Numbered from the stretch's first letter, positions 8,481 through 19,518 are shown. The stretch is DNA of 64,000 nucleotides from Spirochaetota bacterium (GCA_031283155.1 JAITCI010000003.1:22118-86117); one strand, 5' to 3'. Program-made: numbers and translations. Notes: a model not told the origin generated them from the letters alone.

Positions 8481-11400
8481 CTATTCCACGCTCACCTCGG
8501 CGATGGAGGGAAATTTTTGAAGACGGGAGATGAGTTTTTCGGTGGGTTTCACACGCAGGAGAGCGCGGATAACCGTTTCCTTGTCGGCCGCATCGATATG
8601 AAAGAAAATGCCGGAATCCCCCCGGTACTCTTCTGCAAGCAAAAGTTTCTGGATCGCGTCCAGTTCCACATTGTCTGTTTCCGGACTCAGGGTAATATGC
8701 AGATCCCTTTCCAGGAGATCATCGAATAACCCGATATTCTGTATGGTCAATCGAAGATCCCCACGATCCTTTTGGCGCGTCACAAAAATGTGCATGATGT
8801 ATGCTCTGCCGACGGCAAGGAGGGAACGAAAGAGATCGTAGGTTGGCGAAAAAAGGAAAATGGTATATTTCCCGTCGAAGTCCTCGAAATCCAGGACGGC
8901 GTAGTTTTGCGCGTTTTTTGTCTGTTTATCCTGAAGAGAGCGAAGCATCCCGCCAATGCGCGCCGATGCTTTCAGCGCAAGCCCCGTGTGCTTCCGTGAA
9001 GAGACGAGCCCCAGGCGCTTCCAGGTGTGCTTATACCGCGCAAGCGGATGCCGGGTAATATACGCGCCCAGGAATTCCTTCTCGTACGTAAGGAGCATAT
9101 CCTCTGGCCAGTCTGTTTCTGCTTCCCTGCGCGGACTCTCTTTTGCGATGGGCGCGGTTTCATCGGCGAAGGTGTCGAAAAAAGTATGCTGGCCGCTTGC
9201 GGTATCGCCCTTCTGCATATTGCCCTTTTCGATTGCACCCTCCATCGATTCAAAGAGCGCCTTCCGGGGCTTGCCTGTTGAAGCAAAGGCACCCGCCTTG
9301 ATGAGAGCCTCGAGTACCCGTTTGTTCGCGCTGCGTAATTCACTGGCGGCGCAAAAATCCTCCAGATCGCGGAAGAAGGGGTGCCTGGCGCGCGTGTGCA
9401 CTATCGTTTGGGCTGCAATTTCACCGATGCCCTTTATCGCGGAGAGACCATAGCGGATAGCGTTTTTTTCAACGGCAAAATTGACGGCGCTGTGGTTAAT
9501 GTCCGGCGGGAGCAGGGGAATCCCCATGTTCTGGGTTTCATGGATATATACCTCCAGTTTGTCGGTATCGGTTCGCTGCGAGGTTAAAAGAGCCGCCATA
9601 TATTCCAAAGGGTAATTTGCCTTGAGCCAGGCTGTTTGATAGGATATGACCGCATAGGCGGCGCTGTGCGACTTGTTGAATCCATACTCCGCAAACTGAG
9701 CCATGAGTTCATAAAGCTCTTCCGCCTTGCGTTTGTCGAATCCGCGCTCTTTTGCTCCCGCAAGAAACTGTTTGCGCATTTGCGTGATGGTATGTTTTTG
9801 CTTTTTCCCCATCGCTTTACGAAGTTCATCCGCTTCCGCCATACTGAAACCGCCCACAACCTGGGATATTTGCATCACCTGTTCCTGGTAGATGATGATC
9901 CCATGGGTGTCCTTCAGGATATTTTCCAGTACAGGAAGGAGGTATTCCACGCGCTCGCGGCCGAATTTACGGTCGCAAAAATGCGTATGCATACCCTTTT
10001 TGAGCGGCCCCGGTCTGTGCAGGGCGTTTAAGGCAATGATCTCGTTAAAAACGTCCGGTTTCATGGTGCGTAAAAGCTGCTGCATCCCGGGAGAATCCAG
10101 CTGAAAGATCCCAAGCGATTGTCCCTTTTGCAGCAGCGCGTAGGTCGCTTTATCGTCGTAGGGAATTTTTTCAAGATCGATTTTTATTCCGCGGTTTTCC
10201 TGAATCAGACGCAGACACTCTTCTATGGTGGTCAGGTTTTGCAAACCAAGCAAATCCATTTTGAGGAGGCCGACCTTCTCCAGATGCGGCCCGTCGTATT
10301 GTGTGATCACCTGATCGCTTTTTGTGTCCTTGTGGAGCGGAATGATATCGATGAGCGGCTTTGAGCTTATGACCACGCCCGCCGCGTGTTTGCCCGTACC
10401 GCGGATCACGTCTTCCAGTTTGAAGGCATTGCGAAAGAGGGTCTCGTAATTACCGCCCTTTGCCCGGAACTCCTGCAACTTAGGCTCAAGCTTAAAAGCT
10501 TCCTCCAGATTTCCGGCCATTCTGGAAACGAGGGAAGTCATTTCATTGCTCTCGGCAAACTCAAAATTCAGAACGCGCGCGACGTCTTTTATAACGGCCT
10601 TGGATTTCAGATACTGATAAGTGACAATCTGCGCTACCTGCGCCGTCCCGTATTTTTCGCGGATATAGCTGATGATCTGTTCGCGTTTTTCCACGCAAAA
10701 ATCCATGTCTATGTCCGGCATGGTTATGCGCGAGGGGTTCAGGAAGCGTTCAAAAAACAGATCGAATGTGAGCGGATCAATGCTTGTGATTCCAAGTGAA
10801 TACGAAACAATCGAGCCGGCGGCGGAACCCCTACCGGGACCCACCGGAATACTATGCCTCTTCGCGTAATCCACGAGATCCCAGACTATCAGAAAATAGC
10901 CGGAGAATCCCATTTGCTCAATGACCGAGAGTTCATACTCCAGGCGCTTTTGGATTTCCGGCGTGATCTCTTCGTACCGCTTCCGGATGCCTTCCTCGCA
11001 GAGCGCGCGGAGATATTCATTTTCGCTGCGGCCATCGGGCGCTGTATACGCGGGGATCAGGTACTTTTGCCCTTTGGGATGATCCTCTGTGGTTTCGATG
11101 ACGCCCTGGCAGCGTTCCGCTATCCTGACTGTATTTGCGAGCGATTCCGGTATCTCCCCGAAGATCGCGTTCATCTCATCGGCGGATTTCAGATAGAAAT
11201 TATCGTTATCCAGCAACGCGCGGCGGTTTGGGTTGGAGAACTTATCAGCGGTTCCGATGCAGATCGCTATTTGCGAGGCTTCATAGTCCTCGCGCTCAAG
11301 GAAGTGTACGTCGTTTGTGGCAATCAGCGGAAGCTGCATCTCTTTCGCAAGTTCTGTCAGAGCCCGGTTGACCTGCTTCTGAGGCTCGATACCATGATCC

Positions 11401-11921
11401 ATCAATTCGATAAAAAAATTATCTCTTCCCGCAATATCGATATAGCTCATCGCTGCCGCCCTGGCCTGCTCCTTCCTTCCATTTCTGAGGTGCCAGGCTA
11501 TTTCGCCCTGAAGGCAGGCGCTCGAGAGGATGAGACCCCGCGAGTGTTCTGCGAGCAGTTCCTTGTCGATGCGCGGCTTATAATAAAAACCGTCCAGATA
11601 CGCCATCGAAGCGAGCTTACAGAGATTGCTGTATCCCTCGTTGGTTTCGGCAAGCGCGATCAGGTGAAAGGTTTCGTCTTTTGGATTGCGTACCTTCATT
11701 GAGCCTTCGGCCAGATAAAATTCGCAGCCCAATATGGGATGAATGGCATTTTTTTTTGCTTCTTCCTGAAAATCGAGCAGACCGAAAAGATTCCCGTGAT
11801 CGGTTATCGCCAGCGCCTTCATTCCCAGTTCGCCGGTTTTTTTGAGGAGCCTGTCTATGGGGATAATGCCGTCCAGCATACTATAATGGGTATGGACGTG
11901 CAAATGAACAAATTCAGGCAT
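8481..11921 (-). CDS. dnaE: DNA polymerase III subunit alpha
   Basis: MPEFVHLHVHTHYSMLDGIIPIDRLLKK (PHP domain), PDIDMDFC, GPGRGSAAGSIVSYSLGIT, YQEQVMQISQVVGGFSMAEAD; 1146 aa. Confidence 0.98.
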   Translation of the reverse strand: MPEFVHLHVHTHYSMLDGIIPIDRLLKKTGELGMKALAITDHGNLFGLLDFQEEAKKNAIHPILGCEFYLAEGSMKVRNPKDETFHLIALAETNEGYSNLCKLASMAYLDGFYYKPRIDKELLAEHSRGLILSSACLQGEIAWHLRNGRKEQARAAAMSYIDIAGRDNFFIELMDHGIEPQKQVNRALTELAKEMQLPLIATNDVHFLEREDYEASQIAICIGTADKFSNPNRRALLDNDNFYLKSADEMNAIFGEIPESLANTVRIAERCQGVIETTEDHPKGQKYLIPAYTAPDGRSENEYLRALCEEGIRKRYEEITPEIQKRLEYELSVIEQMGFSGYFLIVWDLVDYAKRHSIPVGPGRGSAAGSIVSYSLGITSIDPLTFDLFFERFLNPSRITMPDIDMDFCVEKREQIISYIREKYGTAQVAQIVTYQYLKSKAVIKDVARVLNFEFAESNEMTSLVSRMAGNLEEAFKLEPKLQEFRAKGGNYETLFRNAFKLEDVIRGTGKHAAGVVISSKPLIDIIPLHKDTKSDQVITQYDGPHLEKVGLLKMDLLGLQNLTTIEECLRLIQENRGIKIDLEKIPYDDKATYALLQKGQSLGIFQLDSPGMQQLLRTMKPDVFNEIIALNALHRPGPLKKGMHTHFCDRKFGRERVEYLLPVLENILKDTHGIIIYQEQVMQISQVVGGFSMAEADELRKAMGKKQKHTITQMRKQFLAGAKERGFDKRKAEELYELMAQFAEYGFNKSHSAAYAVISYQTAWLKANYPLEYMAALLTSQRTDTDKLEVYIHETQNMGIPLLPPDINHSAVNFAVEKNAIRYGLSAIKGIGEIAAQTIVHTRARHPFFRDLEDFCAASELRSANKRVLEALIKAGAFASTGKPRKALFESMEGAIEKGNMQKGDTASGQHTFFDTFADETAPIAKESPRREAETDWPEDMLLTYEKEFLGAYITRHPLARYKHTWKRLGLVSSRKHTGLALKASARIGGMLRSLQDKQTKNAQNYAVLDFEDFDGKYTIFLFSPTYDLFRSLLAVGRAYIMHIFVTRQKDRGDLRLTIQNIGLFDDLLERDLHITLSPETDNVELDAIQKLLLAEEYRGDSGIFFHIDAADKETVIRALLRVKPTEKLISRLQKFPSIAEVSVE

Positions 11922-11961
11922 GGGAAATTTCTCTCTTTACAAAGTACACAAAACGCACATT

Positions 11962-12888
11962 TCAAAGCGATACGAGAAGCCTTTCTTTTGCGGGAAAAAT
12001 AACGAGGTGCTTGTCTTCATTCTGCATTCGCTGCCGCAGACCGGTGTGCAAGGCATTCAGTTCCTCGTCGCTTCGTGTGGGATCGTGATGGAATATCGCA
12101 AGCTGCTTTGCGCGGGCGGCAAGGCAGTTTGCGATGGCTTCTTCCACCGAGGAATGTCCCCAGCCCCTGTGAGAATCGAGTTCCTGTTGTGTATGGTATT
12201 GGGCGTCGTATATGACGAGATCGGCATTCTCAATATGCCGCAGCACCTTCTCGCTCGCCATGTCCACGGCCTCCTGCGCCTCCCGTGCTTCATCGGAGTC
12301 TTCGGGATTGCCAAAAATATTCACATACGGTTCATGATCATAAACCGTACAAATAACGCGATCATCCGCTTCCACGCGGTAGCCCAGGCAAAGAATGGGG
12401 TGGTTCAAGTAACAGGTCGTCACCTTTGCGCCGCCGAGGGTTATGGTACCTTCCTTGAGTTCATTAAATCTGACCTTGGCACCGGCGTCCTCAAGTTTGA
12501 TGGGGTAGTAGGTATAATCCATTTGGGCGGAAAATATCTTCTCGAGATTTCCGGCGTAATTCACGGGACCATGAATTGTAAATTCATTGCTCTTGATATA
12601 GGCCGGCACGAAAAACGGATACCCGTGAATATGATCCCAGTGCGTATGCGTCAGGAGTATATCCGTTTTTAAGGGACCCTGTTTCTGATCGTTGGCGAGC
12701 AGCCAGAGTCCAAATTCGCGAATCCCGGATCCGGCGTCAATGATCAGCAGCTGCCCGCTTGCGAGGCGGATCTCGATGCAGGAGGTATTTCCGCCGTAGA
12801 GTACTGTTTGGGGACCCGGAGCAGGGATGGAACCGCGTACCCCCCAGAATTTAGCGTACACAAATATTCTCCTTAAATATCCGCCCAA
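11962..12888 (-). CDS. MBL-fold metallohydrolase (phosphodiesterase-like)
   Basis: KFWGVRGSIPAPGPQTVLYGGNTSCIEI, IDAGSGIREFG, THTHWDHIHGYPFF. Confidence 0.88.
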   Translation of the reverse strand: MGGYLRRIFVYAKFWGVRGSIPAPGPQTVLYGGNTSCIEIRLASGQLLIIDAGSGIREFGLWLLANDQKQGPLKTDILLTHTHWDHIHGYPFFVPAYIKSNEFTIHGPVNYAGNLEKIFSAQMDYTYYPIKLEDAGAKVRFNELKEGTITLGGAKVTTCYLNHPILCLGYRVEADDRVICTVYDHEPYVNIFGNPEDSDEAREAQEAVDMASEKVLRHIENADLVIYDAQYHTQQELDSHRGWGHSSVEEAIANCLAARAKQLAIFHHDPTRSDEELNALHTGLRQRMQNEDKHLVIFPAKERLLVSL

Positions 12889-12901
12889 ACGGGAAGTATG
12901 T

Positions 12902-13762
12902 TTATCCGCCCATTGTCAGGAAGATCGAAGCCTTCATGATTTCTTCATTGATGGTTTCTTCTATGCCGAAGAGATCCTCTTCAATCAAGCCGAGGGTTTT
13001 CCAGCTTTCGTCAGAAAGTATATCGGGAGTACGGTTTCCGGCAAATCCCGTCGCGTTTTCCACGCAGAACATATCCGCAGCGGCCACCGCCGTCACAAGG
13101 GTGCGGTTTTCCTGCGACGATTCCAGCGGTCTGTGGTGAAAACTGATGACCTCCGCAAGCGACTGCGTGAGACTCCATTTATCCGCGATGAGTTTGCCCG
13201 TACCCGCATGATCGATATCAAAAACCGCGCTCTCCTCCTTCCAGAGCGAGACGCGTTTGCTGTCGGCAGACTGGATGATCTGCAGATACTGCGCGGCAAA
13301 ATGCTCGTTGATCACGATCTTGCCGATGTCATGCAGCATCCCCGCGATGAAAAATTCCTCGCGGAGCTTTGGATCGATCCCGATTTTCACCGCGATGCTG
13401 CGCGACGTCACCCCCACCGCAAGACAGTGCCGCCAAAAGCCATCCATATCGAGGGTGCTTGTTTTGCCCTTCGTTTTCATTGTACCCAAAATGGCGGTAC
13501 TCACGGCAAGATTTTTAATGGTATTCAGTCCGAGCAAAATAATGGCCTTCACGATGCTCGTAACGCCATTGGAGATGCCATAGTACGCGGAGTTGACGAG
13601 TTTGAGTACCTTGGCCGTGAGAACAGGATCCAGGGTGATAACCTTATTGAGATCCGCAGGGGTAGACGACGGATTTTTGGTTATTTCCGTGATTTTGGCC
13701 ACAGTAATCGGAAGGCTGGGCATGGAATCGATGATTCTTTCAATATTTCCGCTCAAACGCAC
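12902..13762 (-). CDS. HDOD domain-containing protein
   Basis: MPSLPITVAKITEITKNPSSTPADLNKVITLDPVLTAKVLKLVNSAYYG and GMLHDIGKIVINEHF. Confidence 0.9.
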   Translation of the reverse strand: MRLSGNIERIIDSMPSLPITVAKITEITKNPSSTPADLNKVITLDPVLTAKVLKLVNSAYYGISNGVTSIVKAIILLGLNTIKNLAVSTAILGTMKTKGKTSTLDMDGFWRHCLAVGVTSRSIAVKIGIDPKLREEFFIAGMLHDIGKIVINEHFAAQYLQIIQSADSKRVSLWKEESAVFDIDHAGTGKLIADKWSLTQSLAEVISFHHRPLESSQENRTLVTAVAAADMFCVENATGFAGNRTPDILSDESWKTLGLIEEDLFGIEETINEEIMKASIFLTMGG

Positions 13763-14007
13763 ACCGACTACCCCTTTATTTTCACATACACCGAAAGATA
13801 ATTCTACTTGGCAGAAGGGGGGAAATCAAGGCGATTACAGGAGACGAAACCTTATGGAGGATGTGTACGCACGCATACATTATATTAAGCATATAGGTTC
13901 AATATGTTTTTTAGTGCAGGCGCGGAGATTGGGGAACAGGCGGCAAGGTCATTTCACGCCATGACCGGGACGCGCGGTACATTTAACGGTAATCGCGGGA
14001 GGGCGTT

Positions 14008-15159
14008 ATGCTTGATATACCATCGCCCGATCTGGAGCGCGGGGAGTACACGCGCTATTCGCGGCACCTGCTGCTGCCTGAGATCGGGCTTCCGGGGCAA
14101 AAAAAACTCAAAGGCGCCAAAGTGCTGATCGTCGGCGCGGGAGGGCTTGGCTCGCCGCTTGCGTTATACCTTGCGGCGGCAGGCGTCGGCACAATCGGGC
14201 TTGTGGACTCTGACGCCGTGGAAGAATCGAATCTCCAGCGGCAGATCATCCACTCCACGCGCGATATTGACCGCCCGAAGACGGCAAGCGCGGGAGACAG
14301 GCTGCGCGGGATAAATCCATATATTACGGTTAATACGCACGACCTGCGGCTGACCGCACAAAACGCGGCCGATATTATCAAAGACTACGATATCGTCGCC
14401 GACGGCACGGACAATTATCAAGCGCGGTATCTGATCAACGACGTGTGCGTATTCCTGAAAAAGCCGAATGTCTTTGGTGCCGTGTTCCGGTTTGAGGGGC
14501 AGGCAAGCGTGTTTGACGCCGAAAGAGGGCCCTGCCTCCGCTGCCTGTTCCCCGCGCCGCCGCCGCCCGGACTTGTGCCGGGCTGTTCCGTCAGCGGGGT
14601 GATGGGGGTTTTGCCGGGGATAGTCGGCACAATACAGGCTTGCGAGGTCATAAAGCTCATCGTCGGCGCGCAGGATACGCTGATCGGGCGGCTGCTCATC
14701 TTCGACGCCTGGAAGATGCAATTCCGCGAGCTGAAACTCCTGAAAGAGCCGCATTGCCCCGTGTGCGGCGTAACGTCGCCCGGGCAGGTTGACTATGAAG
14801 AGTTCTGCGGGCTGCGTAAGCATACCGGGGAAGCGCCGGCAGAGACCATCACCGCCATCGAGCTGAAAGCGCGATTGGACGCGGGCGAGAAAATACAGCT
14901 CGTGGATATCCGCGAACCGCATGAGCAGGCGATCTTCAGGTTCCCCGGCGCGAGGGTCATGACGCTCGGGCAGGTTGCGCGGCGAATCGGCGAGTTTACC
15001 CCCGAACACGATATCGTCTTTCTCTGTAAAACCGGGGTACGCAGTATATACGCGATTCAGGCCTTGCGCGAGGCGGGCTATACCGGACGCGCGCTGAACC
15101 TTCATGGCGGCGTATATGCCTGGGTGCGCGATGTGGATACAACGCTGCCACTGTATTAA
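14008..15159 (+). CDS. ThiF/MoeB-family adenylyltransferase with C-terminal rhodanese domain (MoeZ/MOCS3-like)
   Basis: YSRHLLLPEIGLPGQKKLKGAKVLIVGAGGLGSPLALYLAAAGVG, NLQRQIIHST, CLRCLFP, CPVCG, and rhodanese IQLVDIREPHEQ...IVFLCKTGVRS. Confidence 0.92.
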   Translation: MLDIPSPDLERGEYTRYSRHLLLPEIGLPGQKKLKGAKVLIVGAGGLGSPLALYLAAAGVGTIGLVDSDAVEESNLQRQIIHSTRDIDRPKTASAGDRLRGINPYITVNTHDLRLTAQNAADIIKDYDIVADGTDNYQARYLINDVCVFLKKPNVFGAVFRFEGQASVFDAERGPCLRCLFPAPPPPGLVPGCSVSGVMGVLPGIVGTIQACEVIKLIVGAQDTLIGRLLIFDAWKMQFRELKLLKEPHCPVCGVTSPGQVDYEEFCGLRKHTGEAPAETITAIELKARLDAGEKIQLVDIREPHEQAIFRFPGARVMTLGQVARRIGEFTPEHDIVFLCKTGVRSIYAIQALREAGYTGRALNLHGGVYAWVRDVDTTLPLY

Positions 15160-15225
15160 GGACAAAAAAATTCCAAAACGGCGTCCGGCATAGTATTTTG
15201 AGAGAATTGTATCGGTTGAGCGCCG

Positions 15226-15687
15226 ATGAGGAAGGTGTCGCAAATGACGAGAAATAGACTTGTATATATTATTGCCGCCGTATGTGTACTGGGCGCGGTT
15301 CTCTTTATTGTCGGCTCTCCGCCCAGTTCCGCGAATATTGCTTCCGCAGCCGAGGGCGCGCATGGATACGTCGTCCTGAATGATTCCAATTTCGCGCGCG
15401 AAACAGCGGGCAAGCTCGTGTTCATCGATTTTTACGCCGACTGGTGTCCGCCCTGCGTCGCTTTCGCGCCGGTATTCGCCGCCGTTTCCGCAGAGGTGCA
15501 GGATGGGTTTTTTGTGAAGGTGGACGTGGACGATTCGCCGAAAGTCTCGGCGCAGTTTGGCATTCAGTTCATCCCCTATATCGTTGCTGTAAAGGATGGC
15601 AAGGTACTCGCGCAATTTCAGGAGAGGCGCACTGCGGAAAGTTACGCAGCCTGGTGCCGCGAACAGATGCGGAAGCAGGATCCGTGA
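15226..15687 (+). CDS. Exported thioredoxin-family protein
   Basis: N-terminal TM segment; KLVFIDFYADWCPPCVAFAPVF (WCPPC) and IPYIVAVKDGKVL. Confidence 0.88.
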   Translation: MRKVSQMTRNRLVYIIAAVCVLGAVLFIVGSPPSSANIASAAEGAHGYVVLNDSNFARETAGKLVFIDFYADWCPPCVAFAPVFAAVSAEVQDGFFVKVDVDDSPKVSAQFGIQFIPYIVAVKDGKVLAQFQERRTAESYAAWCREQMRKQDP

Positions 15688-15755
15688 GGTAATGCGCGTA
15701 CACGTGTACTGGACAAGACGCTGCTTTTGCCATAAGCTTTCCGCAAGACCACGGA

Positions 15756-16880
15756 ATGGGGGACGCCATGCTCTATGGTGATTTTCAGGGGCTGCGGCTT
15801 TCGCGGCTCGGGATGGGGAATATGCGGCTGCCCGTCCGAAACACACGGCAGGATGGACCGATACATCGCGCGGAAGCGCAGAAAATGATAGACCACGCCC
15901 TCGCCGGCGGCATCAATTATTACGATACCGCCTACGTGTATCATAATGGCGAGTCGGAAGAATTTTTAGGCGATGCCCTCGCGCGCCACCCCAGAGAGTC
16001 GTATTACCTTGCAACGAAATACATTCTTTTTTCAGGTGTCGATTATAAGGCAATCTTTGCGGAGCAGCGGCGGCGTCTTAAAACAGACTGCATAGACTTT
16101 TACCTGATCCACGCCATCATGGATAGTAATTATAAGCAGTATCTCGATTCCGGCTGCATCGATTATTTTCTGGAACAAAAGGAAAAGGGCGCGATCCGAT
16201 TCCTGGGGTTCTCGAACCACGCAAGCCCGGACGTACTCGCGCGCTTTGCCGATCACCATGCCTGGGATTTTGCGCAGATCCAGCTCAATGCCTACGATTG
16301 GATTCTGGGCAGCGCGAAGCAGGAACACGCCATATTATATGAGCGCGGGATACCCATCATGGTCATGGAACCCGTCAGGGGCGGAAAGCTCGCAACACTC
16401 TCGCCTAAGGCATTGGCGATCATTGAAAAAGCGGCGCGCCCGGACTGGAGTCCGGCATCCTGGGCGTTTCGCTGGATTCGGCGGTTTCCGGGCATTCAGG
16501 TGATAATAAGCGGGATGTCCACCATCGCACAGATTGAGGAGAATGTTGCGCTTTTTTCATCGGAGGCAAGCCTCGGTGATGAAGAGCAGGAACTATTATT
16601 TGCTGCCTGCCGCGCCTTCCATGAGGAGGTTCGCGTCGCCTGTACAGAGTGCCGTTATTGCTGCGGTGAATGTCCTGCCCGTATTAACATTCCCGAAATT
16701 CTGAAAGTTTATAACCACTATCAAACCGACGGTGCCTGGGCGCTGAACGAGATGAAGGGGGTCACATCGGAAAGCAAAACAAGCGATTGTACCGCTTGCA
16801 GCGCCTGTACCGCCCGTTGTCCTCAGGGAATCGATATCGCGCCCATCATGGCGGAACTGACCGATTTGCTTTCAAATTGA
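15756..16880 (+). CDS. Aldo/keto reductase with C-terminal 4Fe-4S cysteine motifs
   Basis: LRLSRLGMGNMRLP, YYDTAYVYHNGESEEFLGDAL, KTDCIDFYLIH; C-terminal CTECRYCCGECP and CTACSACTARCPQGI. The start could be 15768. Confidence 0.9.
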   Translation: MGDAMLYGDFQGLRLSRLGMGNMRLPVRNTRQDGPIHRAEAQKMIDHALAGGINYYDTAYVYHNGESEEFLGDALARHPRESYYLATKYILFSGVDYKAIFAEQRRRLKTDCIDFYLIHAIMDSNYKQYLDSGCIDYFLEQKEKGAIRFLGFSNHASPDVLARFADHHAWDFAQIQLNAYDWILGSAKQEHAILYERGIPIMVMEPVRGGKLATLSPKALAIIEKAARPDWSPASWAFRWIRRFPGIQVIISGMSTIAQIEENVALFSSEASLGDEEQELLFAACRAFHEEVRVACTECRYCCGECPARINIPEILKVYNHYQTDGAWALNEMKGVTSESKTSDCTACSACTARCPQGIDIAPIMAELTDLLSN

Positions 16881-16945
16881 CCTCATTATCAGGGAAATCT
16901 GCGGCATTTGTTTTCAAACCGGGTGCGTAAATATGGATTTGGCTG

Positions 16946-18118
16946 TCAAAATTTACCTTTTTTTGCAAGAATATCGGCTTCCGGCAGATTCTTGCGCCCA
17001 TTGTTATCGGCGGAATCAGCGGAAGTTCCGCTCGCCATTTCCATGAGCATCTGTTTTGCGGTATAGTCATCAACCTGCTGTACGGGCGACTTAAAGAGGT
17101 AACAGGCCGCTTCGAGAATCGGCCCGGAGAGCTTGCGGTCAAGGGCTACCTTTGCGGCGCGAATGGCATCGGTGATCACACCGGCGGAATTGGGAGAGTC
17201 TTCTACTGAAAGGCGAAGTTCAAGGTGCATCGGAACGCCGCCATATTGCTCGCCCTCGATACGGATAAAACAGAGCTTATTATCGTTGAGCCAGGGTACG
17301 TAGTCCGAAGGACCCACATAAATATTTTCGGGATCAGGCTCGACACTCATCTGCGAGGTAACAGATTTGGTTTTGGAAATCTTTTTGCTCTCGAGGCGTG
17401 AACGATCCAGCATATTCAGAAAGTCCTGGTTGCCGCCCACGTTGAGCTGATAGGTTCGGCGGATCTTCTGCCCGCGATCCTCAAAGAGCTTTGTGAGGAC
17501 GCGATGCACTATGGTCGCGCCGACCTGGGACTTAATATCATCCCCGAGGATCGGAAGCCCTGCCTCGCGGAATTTGTCACCCCATTTTTTGGATACAAAC
17601 ACAGGGATCGCGTTTACAAAGGCGCAATGCGCTTCGAGAGCGCATTCGGCATAGAAAAAAGCAGCCTCTTCGCTGCCAACCGGAAGATAATTCACGAGAA
17701 CCTCAACCCCGGCACCGCGCAAAATCCCAACTATCGCTTTTTTGGCCGCATCCCTGCTTTTGTAAATATCGTCCAGAGCGTCAAAGCGCCGATCAAGCGG
17801 GTAATGAGTAGTATGATCGGCGATACTGTCAAGCCGATACCCCATTTTGACTTCACAGCCAAGATGCGGTATTTCCGGCTGAAAAATCTGGGTGCAATTT
17901 GGCTTTTCAAATATCGCTGCGGAAAGATCCTTGCCTACCTTGCGCCTGTCGACATCAAAAGCAGCGGTGAACTCAAAATCCTTTGGGGTATATCCGGCAA
18001 AATTCTGCGTTATGAGACCAGGAACTTCCTCAGTCCTGCTTCCATAATAAATCGTACCTTGCACAAGAGACGATGCGCAGTTGCCAATACCGACCAGGCC
18101 AACCTTAATCCGACCCAT
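16946..18118 (-). CDS. Myo-inositol-1-phosphate synthase
   Basis: MGRIKVGLVGIGNCASSLVQGTIYYG, VNAIPVFVSKKWGDKFREAGLPILGDDIKSQVGATIVHRVL, NVGGNQDFLNM; short prokaryotic Ino1 form. Confidence 0.92.
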   Translation of the reverse strand: MGRIKVGLVGIGNCASSLVQGTIYYGSRTEEVPGLITQNFAGYTPKDFEFTAAFDVDRRKVGKDLSAAIFEKPNCTQIFQPEIPHLGCEVKMGYRLDSIADHTTHYPLDRRFDALDDIYKSRDAAKKAIVGILRGAGVEVLVNYLPVGSEEAAFFYAECALEAHCAFVNAIPVFVSKKWGDKFREAGLPILGDDIKSQVGATIVHRVLTKLFEDRGQKIRRTYQLNVGGNQDFLNMLDRSRLESKKISKTKSVTSQMSVEPDPENIYVGPSDYVPWLNDNKLCFIRIEGEQYGGVPMHLELRLSVEDSPNSAGVITDAIRAAKVALDRKLSGPILEAACYLFKSPVQQVDDYTAKQMLMEMASGTSADSADNNGRKNLPEADILAKKGKF

Positions 18119-18438
18119 AGATTCTGCTCCTTTTGACACTCAGAAAAACGATCAAACACACACGATCCTCCAAATATACATACAAGATCAAGCGGAATGA
18201 AAATGTTTTTCCTCTTTTTCAACCAGGACTTATGCGCATTGCGCCCTGCATACATAGATATTATATATCATAATCCGGGCAAAAGTGTGCCAAAAACGGA
18301 AAAGAACCTGTTTTTCGCATTATGCCGCACAGAAAAGATACCGATTGTAAAACTGTGGGAAACTCCTGAAAATACTGCGTGTTCTCGGGAGTCCTTCGGA
18401 GGCGGTCCTGAGGAAGCGACTGCCCATGGGAGGTCAGG

Positions 18439-19482
18439 ATGCGGCATATTTTCAGTATACCCGGCGGGTGCGCGGCGTTTATCTGCATAGTTTTCCTGCA
18501 AACAATGCATGCAAGCGATCCTGCAGGCGCGCTCCACTGGACGAGTGAGGTGGATAGCTGGTTTGTGAACAAAAAATCCCCCTGGCTTATGCCAGGCTCG
18601 CGAAACTCAACCTTTACGCTGGATGGAAAGCAGGCTGTACTCTCCCTGACCAACGGCGGACTGGCAATAGTGGATCTGCGGGATCAGATGGTACGAACCG
18701 TGATTGACTTTTCGCTGATTCTGGGGCATGACGGAGCGGAACCTGACTCCATCGCGGTTTCCCCCCTGGGCTTGATTGCTGCAGCCTTTCCGAACCGGCA
18801 TGAGGTGCTTCTGATCGATCAGAAAAAAATGCGCGTACTTGAGCGAATTAAGACGTCGTTCATTCCGATGGGACTGCGCTTCTCTCCGCTCGGCAAATTT
18901 CTTTTTATGGGCGAACAGCGGGATAAGCACGCCTGGTCATCGATCTATTCCATTCAAAAACGCGAGTATCTGCTTTCCCGCATAACCCCCATGGTATGCG
19001 ATATAAGCCGCGACGATCGCTACATCTATTTATACGATGAAACAAAAAACAGCCTGCGCTGGATCCTGACGGACACCCTGCAGACCGTGCGTGATTGTAA
19101 TCTCTCCGCCATCGCGCCCGTGGGAGAACCGCATACCATTAAGGTGCTGCGCGATCACAGAATCGCGATGGGCTTCCTGGGTTCGCTGGTTATCAGTGAT
19201 CGCTACCTGGAGCGCGTCGTTCTCACGCATATCGCGCCGGAGAACGCAGGCGCGGTTTCATTTATCGAACCGAGCCATGATAATCGATTCCTCATTTTCG
19301 GCAGCAGGGGATCGCTCTCTGTCCTTTCATTGGTCAATAATCTTTCGGAGCCGCTCTCCATTCCCGCCGGTGCGGGTTCGGTCAGCACCTACCCAAACGG
19401 GAATTATATCCTGTACACCGATCAGGCGAGCGGAAGCGCGCGGATCATGCGCATAACCATCCCCTCGCGCTACGGGGATTAG
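18439..19482 (+). CDS. Exported beta-propeller (WD40/YVTN-like) hypothetical protein
   Basis: Signal-peptide-like N-terminus (IPGGCAAFICIVFLQTMHASDP) and repeated propeller-like strands (LIAAAFPNRHEVLLIDQKKMRVLERI). Confidence 0.6.
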   Translation: MRHIFSIPGGCAAFICIVFLQTMHASDPAGALHWTSEVDSWFVNKKSPWLMPGSRNSTFTLDGKQAVLSLTNGGLAIVDLRDQMVRTVIDFSLILGHDGAEPDSIAVSPLGLIAAAFPNRHEVLLIDQKKMRVLERIKTSFIPMGLRFSPLGKFLFMGEQRDKHAWSSIYSIQKREYLLSRITPMVCDISRDDRYIYLYDETKNSLRWILTDTLQTVRDCNLSAIAPVGEPHTIKVLRDHRIAMGFLGSLVISDRYLERVVLTHIAPENAGAVSFIEPSHDNRFLIFGSRGSLSVLSLVNNLSEPLSIPAGAGSVSTYPNGNYILYTDQASGSARIMRITIPSRYGD

Positions 19483-19518
19483 GGACACGCCCTAAGCATT
19501 CATAAGCTGCATATAATA

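Noticed and set aside
10854-11702. 282-aa plus-strand ORF inside dnaE
   Set aside because: Antisense to a highly conserved gene; spurious.
15698-15709. Palindrome GTACACGTGTAC between the thioredoxin and aldo/keto reductase genes
   Set aside because: Single 12-bp palindrome with no second copy seen; could be a regulator site but unsupported.
14164-15846. 560-aa minus-strand ORF
   Set aside because: Antisense to the MoeZ-like and thioredoxin genes; no recognisable domain and composition typical of antisense frames in GC-biased genes.
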